Shown here piece after piece: positions 7,146-15,980 of a stretch of 51,798 nt of DNA. The position numbers were made by a program, and so were the translations under genes. The notes beneath the pieces are model-generated. The model did no database searches. It worked only from the letters and a program-made list of their open reading frames with translations, and was not told where the DNA came from. This DNA is from an uncultured bacterium (GTDB lineage Bacteria; Chloroflexota; Anaerolineae; J036; Brachytrichaceae), in assembly GCA_903873965.1 (NCBI GenBank), contig CAIQQO010000109.1:1-51798 (forward strand), read 5' to 3'. Numbering within the stretch: position 1 is the stretch's first letter; every line of letters begins with the position of its first letter.

Positions 7146-9614
7146 ATGAAACACAGTGTGTTTGGCGCGCTAACGATCATTCTGGCTATGTTGGCTGCCG
7201 TATTCGTGATGGCGTGTTCAGCCAGCAAAGACCTGACTAGTGTTCCTGGCACAGTGCAAAGTAGCGCCACGAGCATACCGTCAAGCCCATCTCCAACGGT
7301 GACACCGTTGCCAACAAGCACACCAACGCCGACGCCTACGCCAAGCCCAAGTGAACTTATCACGGCAGCACAGTCGGCACGTTTTATGGGTGATGACGTA
7401 CAGTCGATGGAGTACTATTCTCGCGCCCTCAACATGCTTGACCCGGTGCATAGTGACCTGGCTCTGCGCGCGCGCTTCGACATGGGGATGGCGCAGCTGG
7501 ATTCCGGTAATACCTCAGCAGCACTTCAAGCTTTTACGGCGATTGTTTCCGACGCAGTGAATAGTGTGGTGACCGCGGACGCGCGGGTTCGCTTGGGGTA
7601 TGCCGCCGCACTTTCAGGGGACTATGAAGGTGCCATCCAGCAATATGACGCTGTAGTGGCATCTGGCTCAGTTATTTCACCTTATGTTGAAATGTGGATT
7701 GGTGATGCCTATCTGGCTTCCAATAATCCTATCAGTGCGGTGGTACCCTATCAGATCGCGGTTCAGCAGGCGACAGGTTCGGTTCAAACAGTATTGCGAC
7801 GTGAGAAGCTGGCACTGGCGTTGTCACTGAGTGGCCAGTTTACAACTGCACTGAACTATCTTGAAGCCAATATTCGTGATGCCCGTTACGAGGTCACGCG
7901 TGCGCGTAATGAAGTACAGGTGGCTCAGGTGTTTCTGGTGATAGGTCAGGAGGAAACGGCGTACCAGCGCTGGCGCAATATCATGGCACTCTATCCAGAT
8001 CTTCCAGCAGCCTATTCAGCATTAATCGAGTTGGATAAAGCGGGACAAGCTGTCGATGATATCCAGCGCGGCAAAATTGACTATTATGCCGGTGCAAACG
8101 ATGCTGCACAACGTGCATTCAAGCGGGCGATAACGACAGGCCTTCGCATGAATGAAATTCGATACTGGGCAGCATTGAACTATGTGGACATGGGGAATGC
8201 CACAGATGCGTATCGCAACCTTAACGAGATCATAGATGAAGGTTCAGATGCAGACTACTATGGCGACGCACTGATAGAAAAAGGCATGCTGCAGGCTTCA
8301 TCGGGTGATGATGACAGCGCTGCCGCCACTTACCGATTACTGGCAGCGACCGCGCCACGTGATCCCATGGCGCCAGTCGCACTGCAGCGGATAGGGAGGT
8401 TCTATGAACATGATGGTCTGCTGCAACAGGCGGCGCAAACCCACCTTGAGGCTGCCCGTAACTATCCGCAGTCGCCCGGTGCACCAGAATCGCTGCTGCG
8501 TGCAGGCGTACTGCTTTATCGCCAGGGCCGTTATTCCGAAGCGTTTGAACCACTTAACTCTGTCGTGATCAGTTACCCGACGGCGCAATCGGCTGATCTC
8601 GCACAGGTCTGGCTTGGTAAGACGCAGTTAGCTCTGGGTCAGATAATCACTGGGCAGCAAACACTAAAAGCATTATCGGTGCGCAAGCCCGATACCTACG
8701 AGGGCACACGCGCAGCGGAGATTGCTGCTGATTACATGCGTGTACCCTTGTCGAAGATATTTGGTAAGTTGGTAACTTTTACAATCGAAACTGAAGCACG
8801 GGATCAAAGTAATGCCGAGGACTGGCTGCGGTCTCGCTTTAATGTCAGTCAAACGGTTGACATCCGCACCATCACTTCAACGGCGCTATCAGATATCCGA
8901 TTCAGGAAGGGTAGCGCGCTCTGGCGACTGGGTTTCAAGGCAGAAGCAACTGAGGAATTTGCTGCATTGCGTGACTATTATGATAAGGATCCTCTCACCC
9001 TCTATGCTCTCTCCGTCTATTTACGCGAGATAGGTGCTTACAGAGAATCTATCACCACGGCTGCAGCACTCAAGCAGGCGACCGATGTAGCGTCTGTAGA
9101 TGAATTGCCACGTTATATTGCCAGCCTACTCTATCCTATCTATTATCCTGACCTTATCGCTGCTCAAGCTTCCGAATATGCGCTCGATCCGTATCTTGTG
9201 GCGGGGTTAATCAGGCAGGAGAGTTTGTTCGAATCGTTCGCCACATCAGATGCCTCGGCACATGGGCTTATGCAGGTGATGCCGGCTACCGCAGAAGAGA
9301 TCAATGTGGCTTTGGACTGGCCACCGAATTACTCTGGCAGAGACCTTTCGCGGCCCATGGTGAGTATCCGTTTTGGAACTTATTACCTTGCACGCCAACG
9401 AGATGCGCTTAAAGGGGATATGTATGCAGCTCTGGCCGCGTATAACGGTGGACCTGGTATGGCATTGCAGTGGCGTAATCGCAGCAGTGGCGACCCCGAT
9501 GTTCTTTTTCTCACCATTCCACTTGATGGTGTGGGTTATAACGAAACCCAGCTTTATCTTCGAACAGTGACAACCAATTATGCGATATACCATCGCATTT
9601 ATGGAGGAGACTAA
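7146..9614 (+). CDS. Soluble lytic murein transglycosylase-like lipoprotein with TPR repeats
   Basis: This 822-residue exported lipoprotein should cleave peptidoglycan between MurNAc and GlcNAc. The N-terminus is a lipoprotein signal ending FVMAC, with the acylated Cys at about residue 24. A Pro/Thr-rich spacer follows (repeated TPTP). Residues 75-600 are TPR-like helical pairs, for example LALALSLSGQFTTALNYL and AGVLLYRQGRYSEAFEPL. The C-terminal SLT domain carries the catalytic E692 in GLIRQESLFES, then the typical ASAHGLMQVMPATA and AAYNGGP motifs. The start at 7146 places a basic residue and hydrophobic core correctly; a GTG four codons upstream is possible. It resembles Slt70 in plan but with a lipid anchor and TPRs. 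The gene ends before a strong convergent hairpin. Confidence 0.9.
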   Translation: MKHSVFGALTIILAMLAAVFVMACSASKDLTSVPGTVQSSATSIPSSPSPTVTPLPTSTPTPTPTPSPSELITAAQSARFMGDDVQSMEYYSRALNMLDPVHSDLALRARFDMGMAQLDSGNTSAALQAFTAIVSDAVNSVVTADARVRLGYAAALSGDYEGAIQQYDAVVASGSVISPYVEMWIGDAYLASNNPISAVVPYQIAVQQATGSVQTVLRREKLALALSLSGQFTTALNYLEANIRDARYEVTRARNEVQVAQVFLVIGQEETAYQRWRNIMALYPDLPAAYSALIELDKAGQAVDDIQRGKIDYYAGANDAAQRAFKRAITTGLRMNEIRYWAALNYVDMGNATDAYRNLNEIIDEGSDADYYGDALIEKGMLQASSGDDDSAAATYRLLAATAPRDPMAPVALQRIGRFYEHDGLLQQAAQTHLEAARNYPQSPGAPESLLRAGVLLYRQGRYSEAFEPLNSVVISYPTAQSADLAQVWLGKTQLALGQIITGQQTLKALSVRKPDTYEGTRAAEIAADYMRVPLSKIFGKLVTFTIETEARDQSNAEDWLRSRFNVSQTVDIRTITSTALSDIRFRKGSALWRLGFKAEATEEFAALRDYYDKDPLTLYALSVYLREIGAYRESITTAAALKQATDVASVDELPRYIASLLYPIYYPDLIAAQASEYALDPYLVAGLIRQESLFESFATSDASAHGLMQVMPATAEEINVALDWPPNYSGRDLSRPMVSIRFGTYYLARQRDALKGDMYAALAAYNGGPGMALQWRNRSSGDPDVLFLTIPLDGVGYNETQLYLRTVTTNYAIYHRIYGGD

Positions 9615-9654
9615 AGGCCAAAACCTCTGCGCGTTGCCAATCCGACACAGTATG

Positions 9655-9684
9655 CGAAGGGCGGACTCATGTGTCCGCCCTTCG
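9655..9684. terminator. Strong hairpin between convergent transglycosylase and ilvE genes
   Basis: A perfect 12-bp stem (CGAAGGGCGGAC at 9655-9666, its complement at 9673-9684) closes a 6-base loop. It sits between converging genes and could stop transcription from both sides. There is no T-run on either strand, so intrinsic termination is not certain. Confidence 0.65.
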
Positions 9685-9727
9685 GTTAAGTGGTTTCAAA
9701 AGCGTCGTCTTTATATGGTCTGTAGTG

Positions 9728-10645
9728 CTACTTGACGGCTGTGAGCCAACCCCATCGGTCAGGGATCCGGCTATTGACGATGTCGAAGAAAGTCTGCTGA
9801 ATGAGCTTTGTCATTGGGCCGCGTGACCCGCTGCCGATCTTGATGCCATCGACGCTTCGCACAGGCGTTACTTCTGCTGCTGTGCCGGTAAAAAACACTT
9901 CGTCCGCAATGTACAGAAACTCGCGTGGAATGGCTTGTTCGCGCACTTCATATCCAAGGTCGCGAGCGATTCTGATGACGCCGGCTCGCGTGATCCCTAG
10001 TAGAATACTGGCCGCCATGGGGGGCGTGTAGATTACTCCGTCCGAAATGACGAAAATATTCTCACCGCTGCCCTCACTCACATAGCCTTGGATATCGAGC
10101 GCAATGGCTTCGGAGTAATGATGATCCAGCGCTTCCATGACCATCATCTGCGAATTAACATATTGACCGCCGATCTTGCCCATCGACATACCCACACCAG
10201 GAACAGTTCGTCGCCACGATGACACGCCAACATCTACACCGCTCTCGATAGCTTCGGGGCCAAGGTAGGCGCCCCAGACCATGGTTAGAATGGTTGCATG
10301 TGGTGTGCATCGGCGCGGATTAACGCCAAGGGCTTCGTCGCCGCGAAAGACTAGAGGTCGGATGTAGCAGGAATCATGCTCGTTGGCAATAACAACCTGT
10401 TTTACAGCCGATGTAAATTCCTCGATGCCAAAGGGAATTTCCATACGATACATTTTGGCGGACGCATACAGGCGGCGCAGGTGCTCATGCAAAAACAACA
10501 CCTTAGGTCCTTCGGATGAGGCATACGCCCTGATCCCCTCAAACACGCTGCTGCCATAATGCAGCGCATGTGTCTGAACATGTACTGTTGCATTAGCCCA
10601 CTCGACTAGTTTGCCATCCATCCACACAAATTTCGCATTTGCCAT
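9728..10645 (-). CDS. ilvE: Branched-chain amino acid aminotransferase
   Basis: This 305-residue PLP-dependent class IV aminotransferase performs the last step of Leu, Ile and Val synthesis, or the first of their breakdown. The PLP lysine is K157 in GKIGGQYVNSQ, followed by the family signature EAIALDIQGYVSEGSGENIF. The opening VWMDGKLVEWANATVHV and HYGSSVFEGIRAY are typical of IlvE. AAGGAA lies about six bases before the ATG. It is 30 bases downstream of leuB on the same strand, which fits a biosynthetic operon. The long form matches the usual 300-310 residues. D-amino-acid transaminase is the main alternative, but the IlvE-type motifs and leuB context favour this call. Confidence 0.93.
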   Translation of the reverse strand: MANAKFVWMDGKLVEWANATVHVQTHALHYGSSVFEGIRAYASSEGPKVLFLHEHLRRLYASAKMYRMEIPFGIEEFTSAVKQVVIANEHDSCYIRPLVFRGDEALGVNPRRCTPHATILTMVWGAYLGPEAIESGVDVGVSSWRRTVPGVGMSMGKIGGQYVNSQMMVMEALDHHYSEAIALDIQGYVSEGSGENIFVISDGVIYTPPMAASILLGITRAGVIRIARDLGYEVREQAIPREFLYIADEVFFTGTAAEVTPVRSVDGIKIGSGSRGPMTKLIQQTFFDIVNSRIPDRWGWLTAVK

Positions 10646-10675
10646 ATTTTTTCCTTTAGGGTATCCGAATTTTCG

Positions 10676-11770
10676 TCACAGATTCAGTCGTTCTATCACT
10701 GCCTGTCCCATCTCGGCTGATCCGAGAACGGTTGTTCCGACCGAGGCAATGTCCTTGCAGCGCAAACCATCTGCCAGCGCGCGCTCTACTGCCAGTTCGA
10801 TGGTATCGGCTTCTGCCGTTAATCCAAATGACCAACGCAACATCATAGCAGCGCTCAAAATTGTCGCAAGCGGATTTGCAATACCTTTACCTGCAATGTC
10901 GGGCGCGCTGCCGTGGATTGGTTCGTAGAGACCGCGCCGGAATCCGTGGCGATTGATGAACTCTCCCAGTGATGCGCTTGGCAACATACCCATGGAACCA
11001 GCCAGCATCGCGGCTTCATCGCTGAGGATATCGCCAAAGAGGTTCTCCGTTGCAATGACATCGTAATTGCGGGGTGTGCGGATCAGAAACATAGAGCACG
11101 AATCAACGAGGACATCCTCGATCTCAACGTCGGGAAATTCAGCTGCGACTTCGTGGGCTACTTCACGCCATAATCGTGACGTTGCAAGGACATTGGCTTT
11201 GTCTACAGAAGTAACCTTCTTGCGACGACCACGAGCCAGTTCAAATGCCATGCGCATCAAGCGCGCAATTTCAGCTTCGGTGTACGGTGTCGTATCAACG
11301 GCACTGCGATTGGGAGCTTCCCCCGTTCTTCCTTGAGGTTTGCCAAAATAAGCGCCTCCAGTGAGTTCGCGCATGATCAACATATCGACGCCGCGAATCA
11401 CTTCGGGTTTTAAAGTAGATGCATCGATGAGCGCATCATATACCTTGACCGGTCTCAGGTTGGCAAACAGCCCCATGAGCTTGCGGATACCGAGTAGTCC
11501 CTGTTCCGGCCGAATCCTGGCTTTGGGATCGGTCCATTTTGGCCCGCCCACGGCGCCAAGAAGCACGGCGTCTGAGGCTTCACACTTCGTTGCCGTATCG
11601 GAGGGGAGTGCTTCACCGGTTGCATCAATAGCACAACCACCCAGCAAAGCATATTCGTATGAAATCGTGTGCCCGCACCTGGAAGCAACGTTGTTTAAAA
11701 CCAGAATGGCTTGTGCGGTAACTTCAGGTCCAATGCCGTCGCCGGCGAGTACGGTGATATTTAGATTCAT
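10676..11770 (-). CDS. leuB: 3-isopropylmalate dehydrogenase
   Basis: This enzyme oxidatively decarboxylates 3-isopropylmalate in leucine synthesis, using NAD+. The 364-residue protein opens with [13 protein letters not shown]. It has the [10 protein letters not shown] loop, substrate arginines in [11 protein letters not shown] and [11 protein letters not shown], a VDKANVL segment, the metal-binding aspartates in VDSCSMFLI and [15 protein letters not shown], and the NAD-binding [20 protein letters not shown]. The length and the [10 protein letters not shown] loop distinguish it from isocitrate dehydrogenase. The chosen ATG directly precedes the first beta strand; an earlier start would add 25 unmatched residues. 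It precedes ilvE in a minus-strand pair; no leuA, leuC or leuD is in the window. Confidence 0.94.
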   Translation of the reverse strand: MNLNITVLAGDGIGPEVTAQAILVLNNVASRCGHTISYEYALLGGCAIDATGEALPSDTATKCEASDAVLLGAVGGPKWTDPKARIRPEQGLLGIRKLMGLFANLRPVKVYDALIDASTLKPEVIRGVDMLIMRELTGGAYFGKPQGRTGEAPNRSAVDTTPYTEAEIARLMRMAFELARGRRKKVTSVDKANVLATSRLWREVAHEVAAEFPDVEIEDVLVDSCSMFLIRTPRNYDVIATENLFGDILSDEAAMLAGSMGMLPSASLGEFINRHGFRRGLYEPIHGSAPDIAGKGIANPLATILSAAMMLRWSFGLTAEADTIELAVERALADGLRCKDIASVGTTVLGSAEMGQAVIERLNL

Positions 11771-11877
11771 GTTTAGTGAGGATATGAGACTAGAGATTGG
11801 GTACGCTTCGCGAGATTGGAGAATGGGCATTCGGTATATTTCCAATCCCTGTTCTCATGTCACCAATCTCTCTGCAA

Positions 11878-11949
11878 AGCGGGCGACGGGGTTCGAACCC
11901 GCGAACTTCTGCTTGGAAGGCAGACGCTGTACCACTCAGCTACACCCGC
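11878..11949 (-). tRNA. tRNA-Gly (anticodon TCC)
   Basis: On the minus strand a full cloverleaf is visible. The acceptor stem GCGGGTG/CGCCCGC has one G-T pair. The D arm carries AGCTGAGTGGTA. The anticodon stem TCTGC/GCAGA encloses the loop CTTCCAA with anticodon TCC. The T arm is CGGGGTTCGAACCCCG-like, with GTTCGAA. The 3' CCA is not encoded. It reads GGA and, by wobble, other glycine codons. It lies between typA and leuB, all on the minus strand. Confidence 0.95.
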
Positions 11950-11961
11950 ATAACCAACGTC

Positions 11962-12218
11962 GGTATTTTACATCATGCCGGACAGGAAATGTAAAAACAT
12001 GACGCCTGAAATGTAAAAATGACATCGGTTGGAAACTACTGTTGGAAAGTGCATAGTAACAGTGATGTGGCCGATGAAGACTTGCGACATACGTGCACAG
12101 CGTTGAACTTGCTGGTAGAAATATCGCTTCCTACCAGCCCGGATCTCCCAATGATAGCTCTCCAACCGGTGCTGGTGTCACTCTCATGCACCTCATCGAT
12201 CGTGTTTTACATTTCAGG
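11962..12218. repeat. Cluster of ATGTAAAA-type repeats, including a 14-bp inverted repeat
   Basis: CCTGAAATGTAAAA at 12005-12018 recurs as an exact inverted copy at 12205-12218. A further direct copy, GGAAATGTAAAAA, lies at 11985-11997, and a shorter inverted one, TTTTACAT, at 11966-11973. The bounded 214 bases also contain complementary pairs CGGTTGGA/TCCAACCG and GCTGGTAG/CTACCAGC. No credible gene lies here. It may be a decayed mobile-element end, a MITE-like unit or a structured 3' region; no transposase is present in the window. Confidence 0.5.
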
Positions 12219-12232
12219 ATCTAACTTAATGC

Positions 12233-14083
12233 CTAGGCCTCTTCGAGTTCCTTCAAAGCCTTGTTTGAGCTCTTTGCGCGGTCGTCTTTGCGCAGGATCT
12301 TTTTGCGGATGCGAACACTAAGTGGAGTTACCTCAACAAGCTCGTCGTCACTGATGAACTCGATGCTGTCATCAAGTGAGAGTCTGCGGATGGAAGGTAG
12401 TCGACTTGTATCGACATCGACTGCGCGCATACGGAAGTTGGTCAGATGCTTGGTTTTTGCAACGTTGACCTCAAGGTCCTCCGGGCGTTGGTGCTCGCCG
12501 ACAACCATGCCTTCATACACAGGCGTCATGGCTTCTATGAACAAGGTGCCACGCTCCCAGGCATTGCGTAAACCGTATGTTACAGCCATACCATCTTCAA
12601 ACGCGATCAATGAGCCACGATCACGCTGTCGTACTGCCCCTGACATCGGCTCGTAGCCAAAGAAAAGCGCATGCATAATGGCCATTCCGCGCGTAGCGGT
12701 CATTGCCTCACCGCGCAGACCGATCATGCCACGTGTGGGCACTTTATATTTCAACGTGACGATCTTGTTATCACCATGTTGCATATCAAGCATCTGCCCT
12801 TGTCGTGTTCCCAGCATCTCGACCAGGGCGCCAAGATAATCTTCTGGGACTTCGATAAAGACTTCCTCGTAAGGTTCCAGTTGCTTGCCTGTTACAGCAT
12901 CGATCTTGAAAATGACCTCAGGTTTACCTACCTGGAACTCAAAGCCTTCACGGCGCATCGTCTCAATAAGTACGATCAAATGCAGTTCGCCGCGTCCGCT
13001 GACAATGAAGCTGTCTGCGCCGCTGCCATCCTCCACTCGTAAGGACACGTTGTGCTCCAGTTCCTTGTAGAGTCGCTCGCGTAGTTTGCGTGATGTGCTC
13101 CATGTACCTTCTTTGCCCGTGAATGGACTTGTGTTGACGCCAAAGGTCATGCGCACAGTGGGTTCTTCAACACGGATTGGAGGTAATGGCCGTGGATCGA
13201 TGGGATCAGCAATCGTTTCGCCGATGAATATCTCAGGCAGTCCAGTGACTGCCACGATATCGCCTGCTTCAACGATCTGGGCATCGATGCGCTCAAGACC
13301 CATGTGGGTATATGCTCCGGTTAATTTGCCCTTGAACATATCGCCATCAGTGTCGATTCGCATCACGTCTTGTGTGCGATTCAACCGGCCAGCAAACAAC
13401 CGCCCGATGGCAATGCGTCCTTTGTAGTCGTCGTAGGACAATGATGTGACGAGTAACTGTGAAGGCCCTTCCATATCGACATTAGGGCCTGGAATGTAGC
13501 TCAGGATAGTGTCAAACAAGGGTTGCAGATCGACCGTTAACGGCTGGCCTGGCAGGGCAGCCTGTCCTGTGATCGCATTGGTGTAAATGATAGGAAATTC
13601 GGCTTGTGCGTCACTCGCACCCAGTTCGATAAAAAGGTCGAAAGTCGCATTGGCAACCCACTCGGGGCGCGCATTGGCGCGGTCAACCTTGTTAATGACG
13701 ACGATGGCTTTGTGGCCTAGTTCCAGCGCTTTGCGTAGCACGAAACGCGTCTGAGGCATGGGGCCATCTACGGCATCGACCAGCAGTAGCACACCGTCTA
13801 CCATATTCAGTACACGTTCAACCTCGCCACCAAAGTCAGCGTGCCCGGGGGTGTCAACGATGTTGATTTTCAGACCTTTATACATGACCGCCGTGTTTTT
13901 GGCCAAAATGGTGATACCGCGCTCGCGCTCTAGATCGTTGGAGTCCATGACGCGCTCCATGACAACCTGATTTTCGCGAAACACGTGCGACTGCTTCAGC
14001 ATGCCATCGACAAGTGTAGTCTTACCATGGTCGACGTGCGCAATTATCGCGATATTTCGAATGTCTTTCCGTTCTGTGATCAT
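12233..14083 (-). CDS. typA: Ribosome-associated translational GTPase TypA/BipA
   Basis: This 616-residue translation-factor GTPase aids 50S subunit assembly and stress or cold adaptation. The G domain shows the P-loop AHVDHGKTT (about residues 14-22), switch-I RERGITI, switch-[17 protein letters not shown] and the NKVD motif. Domain II follows, with an EF-G-like domain III/V, then the TypA-specific C-terminal region with [21 protein letters not shown]. The length matches the family (about 600-615). The ATG is preceded by AGAGAGAGT. The C-terminus ends in a basic and acidic tail. A 283-base gap with repeats and a tRNA-Gly lie downstream; the upstream 303-base gap is shared with a divergent gene. 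Confidence 0.96.
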   Translation of the reverse strand: MITERKDIRNIAIIAHVDHGKTTLVDGMLKQSHVFRENQVVMERVMDSNDLERERGITILAKNTAVMYKGLKINIVDTPGHADFGGEVERVLNMVDGVLLLVDAVDGPMPQTRFVLRKALELGHKAIVVINKVDRANARPEWVANATFDLFIELGASDAQAEFPIIYTNAITGQAALPGQPLTVDLQPLFDTILSYIPGPNVDMEGPSQLLVTSLSYDDYKGRIAIGRLFAGRLNRTQDVMRIDTDGDMFKGKLTGAYTHMGLERIDAQIVEAGDIVAVTGLPEIFIGETIADPIDPRPLPPIRVEEPTVRMTFGVNTSPFTGKEGTWSTSRKLRERLYKELEHNVSLRVEDGSGADSFIVSGRGELHLIVLIETMRREGFEFQVGKPEVIFKIDAVTGKQLEPYEEVFIEVPEDYLGALVEMLGTRQGQMLDMQHGDNKIVTLKYKVPTRGMIGLRGEAMTATRGMAIMHALFFGYEPMSGAVRQRDRGSLIAFEDGMAVTYGLRNAWERGTLFIEAMTPVYEGMVVGEHQRPEDLEVNVAKTKHLTNFRMRAVDVDTSRLPSIRRLSLDDSIEFISDDELVEVTPLSVRIRKKILRKDDRAKSSNKALKELEEA

Positions 14084-14386
14084 ACTCTCTCTATGTTTTC
14101 CAACCGACGAACAAACACTTCACGGAAGACAAGTTGCCATTGCAATAGGGGTGATATAAACCCATACACCCGGCAGACACAATTCGTTGGCGCATGTGAA
14201 TGCGCAGTATGTGCTCTGTTGGGATGTCTTCCGATGTTGCGAAGTTATTCTGCTAATTAACGACCCCTTATTGTAACAGGATAAAACCTTGGTCGCTGGT
14301 GCGAAATCTTAATCATGTTATCCCCTTGTCTACATGCCGATGGTAGAGCGATAATACCGGTCTAATCGGAGTGTCTGGTAAAGACT
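14084..14386. other. 303-base divergent intergenic region without a gene
   Basis: The gap separates typA (minus) from the zinc-ribbon protein (plus) and should hold both promoters. I see no credible coding frame and no RNA gene. The only legible element is a weak sigma-70-like promoter toward the plus-strand gene. Confidence 0.6.
14326..14355 (+). promoter_or_regulatory. Possible sigma-70-type promoter for the zinc-ribbon/Coa1-like gene
   Basis: TTGTCT at 14326-14331 and GATAAT at 14350-14355 are separated by 18 bases and end 31 bases before the ATG. The -35 match is partial; the assignment is by eye. Confidence 0.35.
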
Positions 14387-15115
14387 ATGAGCGATTCGCG
14401 AGAAACTATTGAACACGCAATACAGTGTCCTCACTGTGGCGCTTCACAAGCAGTGCAAATCGGCAAGGCGCAAGTCGATTGTTCTTATTGCGGTTCCCGC
14501 ATAACGTTGCCAAATAGTGTTGTGCCAATGAGTCCCTCTCCTAGTGTTGACTACATGATACAGGTTAGGCAGTTGGTACAGACTGAACAGATTGAACAAG
14601 CGATTCGGGTATATCAGCAAGCCACTGGGGCAAGCTACGAAGATGCCAGCTCGGTTATAAATCTCATCCAGAAAAGATTGTTGACGTCTGCAATCAATTC
14701 TTATGACTCAATTGATGCTCCAACGATGTTGACATCCAACGGTGTTGCACGGGTCGGGATTATCAGTGTTTTCTTGATCGTCTTTCTGTTCATTATCGGT
14801 ATATTTGCACTTATTAATGTGGTTTTCAGGTCATCAACGTCATTTGAGGCGGCCATGAGGCTGGTCAACTCCAACTCAAAGGCGATACAGGCATTGGGCG
14901 AACCCATCAATCCTGGGGTATTCGTGCTAGGCAGTCTTTCATCGGGGGATGGACTTGAGAGATACAACTACAGTTTTCCCGTATCTGGCCCTCAGCGCGG
15001 TGGTTCCGCTAATGTGCGTGGCACAACTGACTCGGATGGGATACACATGGATGTCTGGTTGACGTACCAGATAGGCGGTGAGGATGTGACGATCTACATG
15101 GCACAAGGGAAATAG
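14387..15115 (+). CDS. Zinc-ribbon membrane protein with a Coa1-like C-terminal domain
   Basis: This 242-residue protein has three parts. An N-terminal zinc ribbon (residues 14-37) shows two knuckles, CPHCG and CSYCG. A hydrophilic helical section follows, then one transmembrane segment at about residues 122-147 (ISVFLIVFLFIIGIFALINV). The C-terminal domain runs FEAAMRLVNSNSKAIQALG, then a FPVSGPQRGGSANVRG stretch and a strand-rich ending. That layout (helix with small residues, LGEPI, then xGPxGxGxV) resembles the Coa1/Tim21-type assembly domain. The likely topology is a cytoplasmic ribbon and an external Coa1-like domain. A cytochrome oxidase operon lies 8 kb away, so an assembly role is possible but inferred. 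It ends in a shared terminator hairpin. Confidence 0.65.
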   Translation: MSDSRETIEHAIQCPHCGASQAVQIGKAQVDCSYCGSRITLPNSVVPMSPSPSVDYMIQVRQLVQTEQIEQAIRVYQQATGASYEDASSVINLIQKRLLTSAINSYDSIDAPTMLTSNGVARVGIISVFLIVFLFIIGIFALINVVFRSSTSFEAAMRLVNSNSKAIQALGEPINPGVFVLGSLSSGDGLERYNYSFPVSGPQRGGSANVRGTTDSDGIHMDVWLTYQIGGEDVTIYMAQGK

Positions 15116-15140
15116 ATATATGCATCATTTCCCCTGTGCC
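15100..15140. terminator. Hairpin shared by two convergent genes
   Basis: GGCACAAGGGAAAT at 15100-15113 pairs with ATTTCCCCTGTGCC at 15127-15140, with one mismatch in 14 positions and a 13-base loop. The left arm overlaps the stop codon of the zinc-ribbon gene. The converging hydrolase gene ends 12 bases beyond, so it probably serves both transcripts. Confidence 0.65.
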
Positions 15141-15152
15141 TGCATTTAGTCT

Positions 15153-15980
15153 CTACAGCGTAAAAGCCTGCTTCAACCAGTCTATAGTCAGTTGAATAGC
15201 CTGTTGTTCATTCGGTGGATTATCAAAGGTATGCGTGTTGTCATCCAGTATGTGTATGGTTGCGCGAGTGCCGAAATGATCGGCATAGGCATGCCCCTGA
15301 CTGACCGGTACGGTTGGGTCACCAGAATTGTGGATGATTAGCGCATTTCCCGTATAAGACTGCAATTCTGCAAGCGGTTCCTGTTGAAAGAAGGTCTGGA
15401 CCATTGGCAAACCAACTGGATGTGACCAGACCATGATATAGCCCATAGTCTGAAGTTGGTTCATTAATGATTCTGTACTGACGCCGGACTTCTCAGCGGT
15501 GCGATTGGCGGTGTGCATGAACACCTCCGCATTTGCAGCGGCACTCCAATACGCTAGACTACTTATCCGTCCTGTACTACGACCTGCCACAATGCTTGCC
15601 AGAATGCCACCCAGGCTTAGACCCAGCAAGCCCACCCGGTTGGTATCGATTTCCGGGCGTGTAAGTAACCAATCTAGTGCCGCTTGGGAATCGCGGACTT
15701 CTGATGGGATGGTGACATCTTGAAACTCGCCTTCACTTTCACCACTACCACGCATGTCAAATCGCAATGTTGCAATGCCAGCAGCCGCGAAGGCGCGCGC
15801 TGCATGAACGAATAGTCTGTGAGGTCCCGTTTTGTCGCCAGTAAATCCGTGTAAGAGGATGATTGCTGGATGTGGAACACGCGTCGTTGGCAAATGAAGA
15901 ACACCGCGCATCATTTGGCCGTCAGAGACGATAGTGACGGGTTCTTCCGTGGCATTGGATATGGGATAACTATTCGCCAT
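15153..15980 (-). CDS. Alpha/beta hydrolase (serine hydrolase, dienelactone hydrolase/esterase type)
   Basis: This 275-residue cytoplasmic protein has a full catalytic triad: Ser122 in the elbow GLSLGG, Asp221 in NSGDPTVP and His250 in DDNTHTF. The oxyanion-loop motif is ILLHGFTGDKTG, and RFDMRGSGESEG is typical of the family. No signal peptide is seen. I chose the second ATG because AAGGTG lies seven bases ahead of it; the first ATG, two codons earlier, would leave almost no spacing. The gene overlaps the end of mtnA by 11 bases, so the two are probably cotranslated. The substrate is unknown: an esterase, acyl-peptidase-like or thioesterase activity would fit equally. Confidence 0.85.
   Translation of the reverse strand: MANSYPISNATEEPVTIVSDGQMMRGVLHLPTTRVPHPAIILLHGFTGDKTGPHRLFVHAARAFAAAGIATLRFDMRGSGESEGEFQDVTIPSEVRDSQAALDWLLTRPEIDTNRVGLLGLSLGGILASIVAGRSTGRISSLAYWSAAANAEVFMHTANRTAEKSGVSTESLMNQLQTMGYIMVWSHPVGLPMVQTFFQQEPLAELQSYTGNALIIHNSGDPTVPVSQGHAYADHFGTRATIHILDDNTHTFDNPPNEQQAIQLTIDWLKQAFTL

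Noticed and set aside
11361..12002. 213-codon plus-strand frame across leuB, the tRNA and the repeat cluster
   Set aside because: It runs antisense to leuB and through the tRNA-Gly gene, so it cannot be a normal gene.
12019..12321. Plus-strand frame in the gap before typA
   Set aside because: It extends antisense into typA, has no ribosome-binding site and sits on the inverted-repeat unit.
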